From assembly GCA_016927235.1 (NCBI GenBank), contig JAFGNB010000248.1:1-41392 (forward strand): 41,392 bases of DNA. Reading direction: 5' to 3'. The notes beneath the pieces were generated by a model. The model searched no databases. It was not told the DNA's origin and saw only the letters and a list, made by a program, of their open reading frames with translations. A program made the translations under genes and the position numbers. This document shows, in pieces, positions 9,086 through 17,579 of the stretch. Every line of letters starts with the position of its first letter. Position 1 is the first letter of the stretch. The DNA comes from Chitinispirillaceae bacterium (lineage in GTDB: Bacteria > Fibrobacterota > Chitinivibrionia > Chitinivibrionales > Chitinispirillaceae).

Positions 9086-9112
9086 TGTACGTCACCGGAA
9101 AGGAAACGGTTT

Positions 9113-10921
9113 ATGTATAACAAATGTACGGGATTTTTTTGTATCGGCTTCCTGATAATATCGACGCCAATGGTTAACGCCGCCGGCGCAACGTACTACG
9201 TTGATTCGGAAAACGGTAATGATGCCGCGAACGGTTCAACCGAAAGCACTGCCTGGAAATCATTGGCAAAGGTTAATGCTGCAACGTTCGATCCCGGAAG
9301 CCGTATTCTGTTCAAGGCAGGGGGGCGCTGGACCGGACAACTCTCTCCAAAAGGCTCCGGAGCAGGCGGCAGCCCGATTGTTATTGACCGGTACGGCACC
9401 GGAAACAAACCGTTGATTGAAGCCAGCGGCGCCGCAAGCGCGGTCTATCTGCTCAACCAGTCATACTGGGATATAAACAATCTTGAGGTCACCAACAAGG
9501 CGGGCGACTGGGGGGATTACCATGGCATCTCCGTCAACGGCAGAGAATTCGGCACCATCAACCATATATATATAAAAAACTGTCATATCCATGACGTGCA
9601 TGGAGTGGTGGCCTGGATCGGAAGTACCGATAAGAACATGACCGGCGTCATTAATTCAGCAGGCTGGGACGAATCCAAGCACAGCGGAGGAATAGTATTT
9701 GACATCCAGTCACCCGCATCAAAAAAAACCAACTTCAATGATATCCTGATCGAGAACAACAGCATCAACGATTGTTCGTTCGGCGGTATCTGCATCAAGC
9801 AGAGGCAGGGTTCGGTGGGGTGGGGGGGGAGAAGTTCCGCTTCGGACTCCCGATGGTTCCCCCACACCAATCTGATTATCAGGAACAATTATCTGAGCCA
9901 GTATAACAATGATCACGGCTGCAACACCATGTATATCACCAATGTCAAGGGAGGGTTGATCGAAAACAATGTCTGTGCGGGATCCGGGGTCAGCGCGATC
10001 GAGCTGTATTACACCGACAACATTATCGTTCAGAAAAATGAAACGTACGGTACGATTCACCGATGCAACAGCGCCGATTACAACGGTATCGATGCGGACA
10101 AAGGCACTACGAAAACTGTGTTCCAATACAACTATATTCATGATTGCGGGGATGGTTTTCTTTTCTGCCAATTCAATTTCGGTGACCTTATTGTCAGATA
10201 CAATATTCTCCAGAACAACAGCCGCCACGCCTTTAACCTGCATTCCGATGCGGCTGCGACCGCGCAGGTATACAACAACGTGCTGTATACCAATAAATCA
10301 TCATCAACATTAGTCTCTTCATCCGGAGGCACGGCGTATCTTGGCAAGGGAAAATACGTTATTAAAAACAACATTTTTTATTCCAAAGTCAGCGGTCCTG
10401 CAGTGATGGACGGCGCCACGTGTTCATTTGATTACAATTGCTACTATGGCGTTACTGCGGTTTCGGAAGACGCACACAAAAAAACGTCCGACCCGAAGTT
10501 GGTTAACCCTGGAAACGGCGGCAGCGGCGATACCTCGGGGTGGGCGGCAGGCACCCTTGACGGGTATAAGCTGCAGTCCGGTTCTCCATGCATCAATGCA
10601 GGCGTATCGATATCGGATAACGGTAAAACGGACTTCTGGGGCTGCGCTCTCTATAACGGCAATCCGGATATCGGAGTTCATGAATTCGGTTCTGAACCGG
10701 TTACCGCGGTACTGAAACCGGATCAGCGAACAATTGCAATCAACCGTCATGTCCCTGCCGCCGGCAGCCTCCTCAATGGAGCGATATTCGGTCTCGATGG
10801 GAGAAGAGCCGGGTTCATCAGACATGGTGAGACTCCCGAAGATAAATCCGCCCGTTTTGTTCGCGTTATACGATATGAAGGCGCACCTAAAAACGCGTTA
10901 ATCCGGTTATCATTGTTTTAA
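9113..10921 (+). CDS. Secreted right-handed parallel beta-helix protein (polysaccharide-lyase-like)
   Basis: Residues 1-24 form a signal peptide, and AAGGAAA precedes the ATG. The mature start YYVDSENGNDAANGS...WKSLAKVNA is typical of secreted beta-helix proteins related to pectate lyases and DUF1565. The body (about 100-450) has repeating N-rich, beta-strand-turn units (IENNSINDCSFGGI, IIRNNYLSQYNNDHG, IENNVCAGSGVSAIEL) that build a parallel beta-helix. A segment near 470-520 (PKLVNPGN, LQSGSPCINAGV) matches the usual end cap. The last 75 residues (LLNGAIFGLDGRRAGF) resemble a divergent sorting tail. It probably binds or cleaves a polysaccharide; no catalytic residues could be assigned with confidence, so lyase, hydrolase or binding protein all remain open. 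It lies 27 bp after the GH2 gene. Confidence 0.8.
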   Translation: MYNKCTGFFCIGFLIISTPMVNAAGATYYVDSENGNDAANGSTESTAWKSLAKVNAATFDPGSRILFKAGGRWTGQLSPKGSGAGGSPIVIDRYGTGNKPLIEASGAASAVYLLNQSYWDINNLEVTNKAGDWGDYHGISVNGREFGTINHIYIKNCHIHDVHGVVAWIGSTDKNMTGVINSAGWDESKHSGGIVFDIQSPASKKTNFNDILIENNSINDCSFGGICIKQRQGSVGWGGRSSASDSRWFPHTNLIIRNNYLSQYNNDHGCNTMYITNVKGGLIENNVCAGSGVSAIELYYTDNIIVQKNETYGTIHRCNSADYNGIDADKGTTKTVFQYNYIHDCGDGFLFCQFNFGDLIVRYNILQNNSRHAFNLHSDAAATAQVYNNVLYTNKSSSTLVSSSGGTAYLGKGKYVIKNNIFYSKVSGPAVMDGATCSFDYNCYYGVTAVSEDAHKKTSDPKLVNPGNGGSGDTSGWAAGTLDGYKLQSGSPCINAGVSISDNGKTDFWGCALYNGNPDIGVHEFGSEPVTAVLKPDQRTIAINRHVPAAGSLLNGAIFGLDGRRAGFIRHGETPEDKSARFVRVIRYEGAPKNALIRLSLF

Positions 10922-10981
10922 CCGTTATTTACTGCATTGCAGGATACTACAAACAAATTGTAATCAAGGGGGAGGCAGGGT

Positions 10982-11239
10982 ATGTACCAACGCATTTTTT
11001 TCTGTTTTATCGTTTTCATCGGAATGGCCGCCAATGCGCATTCATCAGCCGTGGATACGATTAATGTCCGGGGTAAAGTCACCAGTGGCGGTCAAGCGAT
11101 CGTCGGGGCGGTTGTCACTCTTTTAGGCCAGGGTATAAGGGATACTACCGATGATAACGGTGAATACTCGATCACGAAAAATATTGTCGCCGTTTTGCCG
11201 TCCGTAATGCCGCGGGCCGAGAACGTGGGGATACCATGA
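10982..11239 (+). CDS. Small secreted carboxypeptidase-regulatory-like protein, probably a fragment
   Basis: The 85-residue product has a signal peptide (about 1-25) and then a beta-sandwich start, INVRGKVTSGGQAIVGAVVTLLG...DDNGEYSI, the classic carboxypeptidase-regulatory-like opening. The fold breaks off after about 50 residues and is followed by an unrelated-looking tail (AVLPSVMPRAENVGIP). It has a strong Shine-Dalgarno (GGGGGAGGCAGGG) and its stop overlaps the GH115 ATG (ATGA at 11236-11239), so it may still be translated to couple GH115. It is most likely the 5' stub of a larger secreted enzyme lost by deletion; a genuine small protein is the alternative. Confidence 0.55.
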   Translation: MYQRIFFCFIVFIGMAANAHSSAVDTINVRGKVTSGGQAIVGAVVTLLGQGIRDTTDDNGEYSITKNIVAVLPSVMPRAENVGIP

Positions 11240-14200
11240 GACAATCAAGGATGACTTTGACGGGTAACAACAACAAATATCTTCTGACCGTTTTAGCGGT
11301 TCTCTACCTCGGTATCGCCTCGATCCCGGCGCGGGGTGTTTCCGAGTATGTCACGACAACCTATACGACGGGTGACGTCAGGCTCGTCTATGATAATGCC
11401 GCATCTGATATTTATGTGGCGGCCAACGAGCCGCCGGCAGTGGTGCGGTGCGTTAAAGACCTTGCCGCGGATATCCAGCGCGTTACCGGCAAGCTGCCGG
11501 CCATTAAAAACAGCTCCACCGGACTCTCGGCGCATGCGATTATCGTGGGGACGCTGGATAACAGCGCCCTCATCAAAAGTCTCGTGTCCGACGGAAAGAT
11601 CAACGTTACAGAGGTGCAGGGGCAGTGGGAAACGTTTCAAGTACAGACGGTCGCCAACCCGGTAACGGGAGTCGACATGGCGCTTGTCATTGCGGGGAGC
11701 GACCGGCGCGGCGCAGTGTACGGCATGTACGATGTTTCCGAAAACATCGGCGTATCCCCCTGGTACTGGTTCGCCGACGTGGCGCCCATGGAGCAGACGA
11801 ATCTCGTTGTCACCGGCGGAACCAAAAGCCGTGAATCGCCCTCGGTAAAGTATCGCGCCATTTTCATCAACGATGAAGACTGGGGCATACGGCCCTGGTC
11901 GGTGAACACCTATGCAAAAGCCGACGGCGGAACAGGGCTCGGGCCTACCACCTACCGGCGCGTGTTCGAGCTGCTCCTGCGCCTTAAAGCGAACCATATC
12001 TGGCCCGCCATGCATCAAAAAGCCACGCCGTTCAATTACTATCCCGAAAACAAGCTGGTGGCGGATACTTTCGGCATCGTCATGGGGTCGACGCACATCG
12101 AGCCTCTGCTGCGCAACTGCACGGCGGGAACCGAATGGGCAAACGAGGGAACCGGAGACTTCAATTACCAGACCAATGCGGCGAATGTGTATTCGTTCTG
12201 GGAGAAGCGGATTATTGAAAACGGTAAATATGAAAATGTGTATACCATGGGGAAACGGGGCTCCGATGACCAGGCCATGCCCGAGGGGGGCTCGACCTCA
12301 GAAAAAGTCGCCATTCTTGAGAAAATATTCGCCGATCAGCGAAAGATCCTCAAGGAACATGTCAACGCAGATCTGTCCAAGGTGCCTCAGATATTCATCC
12401 CCTATAAGGAAGTGCTTACCCTGTATTATGCCAATCTCGTTGTTCCGGACGACATCATCATCGGGTGGGTCGATGACAATCACGGCTACATCAGGAGCTT
12501 GTCTAATGTTACAGAACAGGCACGCTCCGGCGGCTCCGGCGTCTATTACCATATCTCTTACTGGGGATCTCCGGCCGATTACCTGTGGCTCTGCTCCACT
12601 CCGCCTTCGCTGGTATGGGCGGAATTGAATAAAGCCTGGGAGTATAAGGCGCGAAACGTATGGGTGGTCAATGTCGGCGACATCAAACCGGCCGAGATCG
12701 GCATGGAGATGTTCCTGAGCATGGCGTGGGATATTTCTGTATGCACCGCCGGTAATGTAAAGCAGCGGATGCAGCATATCGCCGAAAGGGATTTCGGAGC
12801 TTCGGACGCCCCGGAAATCGCCGACATCCTGGAAGGGTATTTCCGCCTCGGCTATGCACGCAAACCGGAACACATGAATGAGACGCTCTTTTCAATTGCG
12901 AATTACGGCGACGAGGCGCAGAAGCGGCTCGATGACTATGCGGCGCTCGAACAGCGGGCGACGGCGGTGTATAACACCATGGCGTCGGATCTCAAGCCTG
13001 CCTTCTACCAGAAGGTCCTTTATCCCCTGCGAGGCGCCATGCTCATGAACCAGAAGTTCATCTATGCCCAGAAAAGTAATTTTTATGCTGATCAAAAGCG
13101 CGCAAGCGCCGCTTCTTACGGCTCGTTGGCGAAAAAGGCGTACGACGCGATTCAAACCGAGACGTCGTATTACAACCAGACCATGTCCAGCGGGAAATGG
13201 AATCGGATCATGAGTTCAAATCCGCGCGGACTGGCGGTATTCAATGCGCCGAGCGTCAGTAACTACAGCGGCAGCGGCAGCGCCAGCCTGAACGTCTATT
13301 GCGAGGGCGGTTCGGCGACAACGCTTCCCTCGATCAGCGGCTACAACCGTGACAGTGCGTATATCGATCTGTACAATACCGGTACCGGCACGATCGACTG
13401 GAGTACAACGACGTCCGCCGCATGGATCCGGCTCAGCGAGAGCTCCGGGTCGTTCAGCGGCGACACCCGGGTGTGGGTTTCCGTCGACTGGAACTCGGTG
13501 CCGACCGGAACGAGCCTCAGCGGAAGCATAAGCATTACCGGAGGGGGCGCGACGAAAACGGTCGCCGTACCGATATTCAATCCCGCATCGCCCGCCAGAA
13601 ACGAAGTCACGGGGTTTATGGAAAGCAACAAATACATTTCCATGGAAGCCGAACATTTTTCGCGCGTTACCGACCGCCAATCGGCCGGATGGCGGATTGT
13701 AGGAGGGCTCGGGCGCACCGGCGACGGCGTGATGGTGCTTCCGACCACTCTTGCGGCCATAACCACGGCCAGCGCCCTCCAGAGCAGTTCGCCGGTCATG
13801 GAATACGACTTTTATACCTTCACCACAGGCAACGCGACCATCCGGGTCTACTCGCTTCCCAACCAGAGCGTGGGAAGGGATGAACTGATGCGGTACGCGG
13901 TCGCGATTGACAATGGATCACCCCAGATCGTCGACGTGGGCGGGTCATGGGATGTATGCGTTCTGCAGGCGGCAAGAATCGGGAATACATCGGTCTCCCT
14001 ATCGACGACCGGTCGACATATGTTGAAGGTCTGGATGGTGGACCCGGGGCTGGTGGTCGATAAAATCGTCATCGATTTCGGCGGTGTGAAAGCGTCGTAT
14101 TTCGGTCCGCCGGAATCATTTGCGAGTCAGATCCCGGTAAAGCAATCGCATCATGACGGAAACATCGGCCAAAGGATCGGTCAGCCTGGAATCGTCCGCT

Positions 14201-14412
14201 CCGGAATGGAATTCCTATTCTTTAATCCATTCAAACGAACATGCATTCTGTCGCTGTATAACGCGCGAGGCCAGCAGATGTACCGGCGAGCCGTCATGAC
14301 TGAGGGGATAACCAAGATACCGCAGGGTTACTTTGGAGCCGGCATCTATTTTTACCGCATCGTTTGGGAAAAAGGGGAGCGGCTGGGGAATATTGTCATG
14401 CTCAAACGATGA
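11236..14412 (+). CDS. GH115 xylan alpha-glucuronidase, secreted
   Basis: GH115 enzymes remove (4-O-methyl-)glucuronic acid from internal and terminal xylose units of glucuronoxylan. The 1058-residue protein has an N-terminal hydrophobic signal (about 16-34), the GH115 N-terminal domain (about 45-200), and the catalytic barrel with NDEDWGIRPW, IIIGWVDDNHGYIRSL, YYHISYWGSPADYLWL and VVNVGDIKPAEIGMEMF, all characteristic of the family. After the helical region comes a beta-sandwich of BACON type (about 675-785, TTTSAAWIRLSESSG), then the GH115 C-terminal module (about 790-960, FMESNKYISMEAEHFSR), and a sorting-like tail (LSLYNARGQQMYRR, GAGIYFYRIVW). It is the last gene of the plus-strand string and pairs functionally with the GH10 xylanase nearby. 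A start six codons in (MTLTG) is possible. Its stop codon marks a truncation junction with an opposing gene. Confidence 0.92.
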   Translation: MRQSRMTLTGNNNKYLLTVLAVLYLGIASIPARGVSEYVTTTYTTGDVRLVYDNAASDIYVAANEPPAVVRCVKDLAADIQRVTGKLPAIKNSSTGLSAHAIIVGTLDNSALIKSLVSDGKINVTEVQGQWETFQVQTVANPVTGVDMALVIAGSDRRGAVYGMYDVSENIGVSPWYWFADVAPMEQTNLVVTGGTKSRESPSVKYRAIFINDEDWGIRPWSVNTYAKADGGTGLGPTTYRRVFELLLRLKANHIWPAMHQKATPFNYYPENKLVADTFGIVMGSTHIEPLLRNCTAGTEWANEGTGDFNYQTNAANVYSFWEKRIIENGKYENVYTMGKRGSDDQAMPEGGSTSEKVAILEKIFADQRKILKEHVNADLSKVPQIFIPYKEVLTLYYANLVVPDDIIIGWVDDNHGYIRSLSNVTEQARSGGSGVYYHISYWGSPADYLWLCSTPPSLVWAELNKAWEYKARNVWVVNVGDIKPAEIGMEMFLSMAWDISVCTAGNVKQRMQHIAERDFGASDAPEIADILEGYFRLGYARKPEHMNETLFSIANYGDEAQKRLDDYAALEQRATAVYNTMASDLKPAFYQKVLYPLRGAMLMNQKFIYAQKSNFYADQKRASAASYGSLAKKAYDAIQTETSYYNQTMSSGKWNRIMSSNPRGLAVFNAPSVSNYSGSGSASLNVYCEGGSATTLPSISGYNRDSAYIDLYNTGTGTIDWSTTTSAAWIRLSESSGSFSGDTRVWVSVDWNSVPTGTSLSGSISITGGGATKTVAVPIFNPASPARNEVTGFMESNKYISMEAEHFSRVTDRQSAGWRIVGGLGRTGDGVMVLPTTLAAITTASALQSSSPVMEYDFYTFTTGNATIRVYSLPNQSVGRDELMRYAVAIDNGSPQIVDVGGSWDVCVLQAARIGNTSVSLSTTGRHMLKVWMVDPGLVVDKIVIDFGGVKASYFGPPESFASQIPVKQSHHDGNIGQRIGQPGIVRSGMEFLFFNPFKRTCILSLYNARGQQMYRRAVMTEGITKIPQGYFGAGIYFYRIVWEKGERLGNIVMLKR

Positions 14413-14616
14413 GGCGACGAGTCCGATCCCCCAGGTACGCACCGGAAAATACCGCAGCGAGATGCCCCGCTCATACCCGATCTGAAAATGATGGATGGCG
14501 GTGTCCGCCACCCCTTCGTCGCCGGCGGAAGTCACTGCGGGTAAGAGCAGCAGTGCCGTTATACACAGTAACGGTGCGGATAAAAACCGCTGTGGTGTCC
14601 GGGGTGTCATATTCAT
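14413..14616 (-). pseudogene. 5' remnant of an outer-membrane beta-barrel gene, cut at the GH115 end
   Basis: On the minus strand a plausible gene start (ATG at 14616 or 14610, GAGGAG upstream) gives a clear signal peptide (APLLCITALLLLPAVTSAG) followed by barrel-like strands (HFQIGYERGISLRYFPVRTWGIGLVA). The protein-like sequence ends almost exactly at the GH115 stop codon (14410-14412). The open frame runs on to 14215, but only as antisense to the GH115 sorting tail. This looks like an outer-membrane protein gene truncated when the GH115 segment arrived or when DNA between them was lost. It lies just downstream of another outer-membrane protein gene in the same orientation. Confidence 0.6.
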
Positions 14617-14678
14617 CGCTCCTCTAAACCGCTTGTCCCCCGGCAAATACCTGATGGGGCGACCCTCATCAACAATGA

Positions 14679-15830
14679 CTACCAGCCGATGCCGATATTC
14701 ATGCCCATCTCACAGGGACGGTGGGTTTTACGTGGCGGATAGGTATCATCGTAAGCCCATAGTGAAGTGGAATCGCGATCGACGCCGGTGTGGATTGGAA
14801 GCACATTCTGCGCGATGCGCATATCAAAATAGAATCGGGTTCGCGAATTTCGCGGAAAAGTAATCCCGAATTGCAGATAAGGGGCAAGCCCCATTTCCAA
14901 ACCGTCCTCATATATCAGGCTGCCAAAATTGAAATGAGGAACCACCCCGCCGCCGCCGTAAAGGCCGAATGTCCCTCTTGTGAAAAAATAGCTGGATCCC
15001 ACTTCCAGGCCGAATCCCCCGTATTTCCGTTTGGCATCATCAGTCATGGAACTCGGGATACGCGCATTTGCACCGAATTCGACAAAGAATTTTTCACTTT
15101 CCATGCGCATGTTGTACCCGAAGGCGGTAATACCGACCAGGTATCCATCGCGAACGATCGGATAAAAAGCGCCGACTTTGATGCCGGATACTTTCTCGGC
15201 AAAGAGTTGATTGTGTCCCATGCCTTCACGACGGGTGATATTGGTAAGCGAGCGGGCCTCTTCGACCGTGATCTTTTTATGGAGCGCCAGCGCAAAACGG
15301 TCGCTGGCCTCCTCGATATCTCCATAGGTGACGAGGGTGAGTTCCGCTTTATGGATCAGATTGCCGGAATTGTCTCTGCGAATCGCGGTAACGACGGTTT
15401 TATTGTTGTCGAGCAGTTCCTGGTCGTCGTCATCTTCGTCTTCATCGTCATCGTCATCATCGTCGTCTTTATTGTCGCGGATGACGACAATCATCTTGGC
15501 GCTTCCCGAATCACCCTGCCCGTAGGAATATTTCTCTTTACGGCTGATAAAGAGCCCTATTGCGGTCAATTCGATATATTCAGAAACGCCCAGCTTCTGC
15601 GATGCCGCAGTGTAGTTGCTGTCCGGGCCGAGCGCGCGTCCGGCTTTGATCGGATCGAGCGTCGTCTGTCCGGAGATCGCCTCATACTTCTTTGCCAGAA
15701 GCATGCCGAATGCATCTATATAACTCTGGTCGGCATTGACGCCAACAACCGGAAAGACGGCCACATCTTCGGGAAAAGCACTTACTACGAAAAAAAGGAC
15801 AATGACTGGCATCAAAACGTGACGATACAT
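14679..15830 (-). CDS. Outer-membrane protein with N-terminal periplasmic domain and Asp-rich tract
   Basis: The 383-residue product starts with a signal peptide (MYRHVLMPVIVLFFVVSAFPE), and GGAGGG lies six bases before the ATG. Residues about 22-110 form an alpha/beta domain (VAVFPVVGVNADQSYIDAFG, LGVSEYIELTAIGLF) reminiscent of CsgG/TolB-N-like periplasmic domains. It is interrupted by an acidic run (DDDDDDDDEDEDDDD, about residues 121-135) and continues to about 200. Residues about 215-383 alternate strands typical of a small outer-membrane barrel (VGITAFGYNMRMESEKFFVEFG, FGLYGGGGVVPHFNFG) and end with GIGW. I do not recognise a named family; function unknown. The acidic run may bind divalent cations. 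It is followed by a truncated second outer-membrane protein gene. Confidence 0.65.
   Translation of the reverse strand: MYRHVLMPVIVLFFVVSAFPEDVAVFPVVGVNADQSYIDAFGMLLAKKYEAISGQTTLDPIKAGRALGPDSNYTAASQKLGVSEYIELTAIGLFISRKEKYSYGQGDSGSAKMIVVIRDNKDDDDDDDDEDEDDDDQELLDNNKTVVTAIRRDNSGNLIHKAELTLVTYGDIEEASDRFALALHKKITVEEARSLTNITRREGMGHNQLFAEKVSGIKVGAFYPIVRDGYLVGITAFGYNMRMESEKFFVEFGANARIPSSMTDDAKRKYGGFGLEVGSSYFFTRGTFGLYGGGGVVPHFNFGSLIYEDGLEMGLAPYLQFGITFPRNSRTRFYFDMRIAQNVLPIHTGVDRDSTSLWAYDDTYPPRKTHRPCEMGMNIGIGW
15423..15467. repeat. Trinucleotide repeat encoding the Asp/Glu tract
   Basis: An imperfect run of GTC, ATC and TTC triplets on the plus strand reads as GAC, GAT and GAA on the minus strand and encodes the Asp-rich run inside the outer-membrane protein. 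Such triplet tracts can change length by slippage without frameshifting. Confidence 0.7.
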
Positions 15831-16115
15831 GGAAACCCTCCGGCATAATATGGTTAATTAGGTTAGGCAGTTAATAATATATTTCAATTTCTTTGAATTT
15901 GCCATTTCCGGTAAAAAAGTTCAATCATTCAACTTAGTAGATAATTCCTTTTAATAGGTTCAGTCAGGCATTCACCTGAAATTATACCATGAATTGAATG
16001 TTTGTTTTATGAGATTCCTGGCATTCTGCATAAACGGTGAAGCCGGACGGACTGCTGATCGGGGAACGGCACTCCGCGCATAAGTGCTCGATCGCACCCC
16101 CCCTTTCCGGCAATT

Positions 16116-17402
16116 TCATCGCATTGGCAGTACCCGCTGCACCCAAGCCCCGCTGCCGTCCTGTACTCTGGCAACAAACAATGTTCGAGGGATACTGCTT
16201 TTCGGAATGGTGAAAGCGGTCGCGGGGGCGGTGTTGTCGATCCGGATTGAACAGCCACAGCGCCCCAACAAATCGAATAGCTGCAGCGAACCATTTCCTC
16301 CGGAAGGACCAAGCAGCACCCGGTAATTGCCGGCCTGGCTGCAGATGGTGTCGGCCGTGCCGGGAGAGGAAGCGATGTGGATGTCATATTCCGTTACTTT
16401 GGTTATTTTATGCGCGGCCACATACTCCCGAAGCCATTTGAGTGCGGGCCTCTCCTGGCCGTTGATTATGAGTCGCGCGTCTCTGGGGTTCGAGATGTGC
16501 AACAGCCATGAGTCCGTCCATCCCCAGAGCGTCACCCCTTTTATGGCGGGATGCTCCCAGATGATGGGAAAGATCTTTTTATACCAGTCCAGCTGCTCCT
16601 GGTCGGAGCCCGCCAGGTCCAGTTCCGTCGAGTAAATAGGCAGCCCCGCAGTTGCGAGCGAATCGATACACTGTTTCAGGACACCCGTTTCATACCCTTT
16701 TTTCGTTTCGCCGTCATGCGTCTGAATGCCGATGCAGTCGATCAGGTTCCGCTCCTTGAGGACATTGATGATCGTGAGGTACTCCGTTACACGTTCCAGG
16801 TCGAATTCACAATAATACTCATTAATCGTCAGTTTCGCCCTGGGGATATGCTCCCGGCACTTCTCAAATCCCCAGACGATCCAATCATATCCCGTCGCTC
16901 CATCGCCGCCCAAAGCGTCTTTCCATTCGGGAGATTTATCGATAGCTTCGTTGACAACGTCGATCATGACGGTATCGCGAAAATTCAGGTTCCCAAACTC
17001 TTCGATCAACTCTTCAACCTCGCCTTTTTTTTCGGCTGCGGACAATCGGTCGAACCAGCTTTTCGGATATTGCTCATTCCAGAGAAAGGTATGATGCCTG
17101 AACGGAATTTTATTATCTTCACAAAATTTATAGGCCGCCTTGGTAGGGCCCCAGTTCATCTGGTCGCGGTTCGGTTCGACATTTTCCCATTTTCCGTTGT
17201 TTTCAAGCGTCACCTGATTCCAGTAATCGGTGAAGTTCGACGGCGGCTCCACGGTTGAAATATTGCCGAGAAACTTATCGCATCCTTCGGCGATGGGGCC
17301 GGCATATCCGTAAAACGTAGTGAAAAAAATCAATAGGCTTAAAAAACGGAAGCGTCGTCCGGATAAGCGTTTGATCAGGTGACGGTGGCAATAATACTTC
17401 AT
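16116..17402 (-). CDS. GH10 endo-1,4-beta-xylanase, secreted
   Basis: GH10 enzymes cut the xylan backbone with retention of configuration. The signal region is about residues 1-34. The barrel (about 40-335) carries the expected landmarks: KWENVEPNRDQMNW, RHHTFLWNEQYP, the acid/base Glu152 in DVVNEAID, IGIQTH, the nucleophile Glu260 in IYSTELDL, and GVTLWGWTDSW. The last 75 residues (GSLQLFDLLGRCGCSIRI, TLFVARVQDGSG) form a sorting-like tail with no separate carbohydrate-binding module. GGGGGAAAA precedes the ATG. The gene is on the opposite strand to the GH115 operon and separated from it by two outer-membrane protein genes, but together the two enzymes suit glucuronoxylan breakdown. Confidence 0.93.
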   Translation of the reverse strand: MKYYCHRHLIKRLSGRRFRFLSLLIFFTTFYGYAGPIAEGCDKFLGNISTVEPPSNFTDYWNQVTLENNGKWENVEPNRDQMNWGPTKAAYKFCEDNKIPFRHHTFLWNEQYPKSWFDRLSAAEKKGEVEELIEEFGNLNFRDTVMIDVVNEAIDKSPEWKDALGGDGATGYDWIVWGFEKCREHIPRAKLTINEYYCEFDLERVTEYLTIINVLKERNLIDCIGIQTHDGETKKGYETGVLKQCIDSLATAGLPIYSTELDLAGSDQEQLDWYKKIFPIIWEHPAIKGVTLWGWTDSWLLHISNPRDARLIINGQERPALKWLREYVAAHKITKVTEYDIHIASSPGTADTICSQAGNYRVLLGPSGGNGSLQLFDLLGRCGCSIRIDNTAPATAFTIPKSSIPRTLFVARVQDGSGAWVQRVLPMR

Positions 17403-17579
17403 TTTTCCCCCGTTGTTTGGTTGGATGTTTCCCTATTCACTATAACGCTCCCGATAAAATACCAAACACCCGATGAGGGTGAAGTCCGAACAACGCGCTT
17501 TGCGCACCTCCAGCAGCGGATGCACTTTCCGCCATCGACCTCCGGCGCGTCTGGGATTTTACTTTGGAAAGATGCGGCA

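Noticed and set aside
11293-12096. 267-residue minus-strand open frame
   Set aside because: It lies wholly inside GH115, whose family motifs are in the plus frame; the antisense product is Arg/His-rich with no recognisable motif.
14790-15848. 352-residue plus-strand open frame
   Set aside because: It is antisense to the outer-membrane protein at 14679-15830, which has a signal peptide, ribosome site and barrel strands; the antisense product has an artificial Val/Ile run from the Asp tract.
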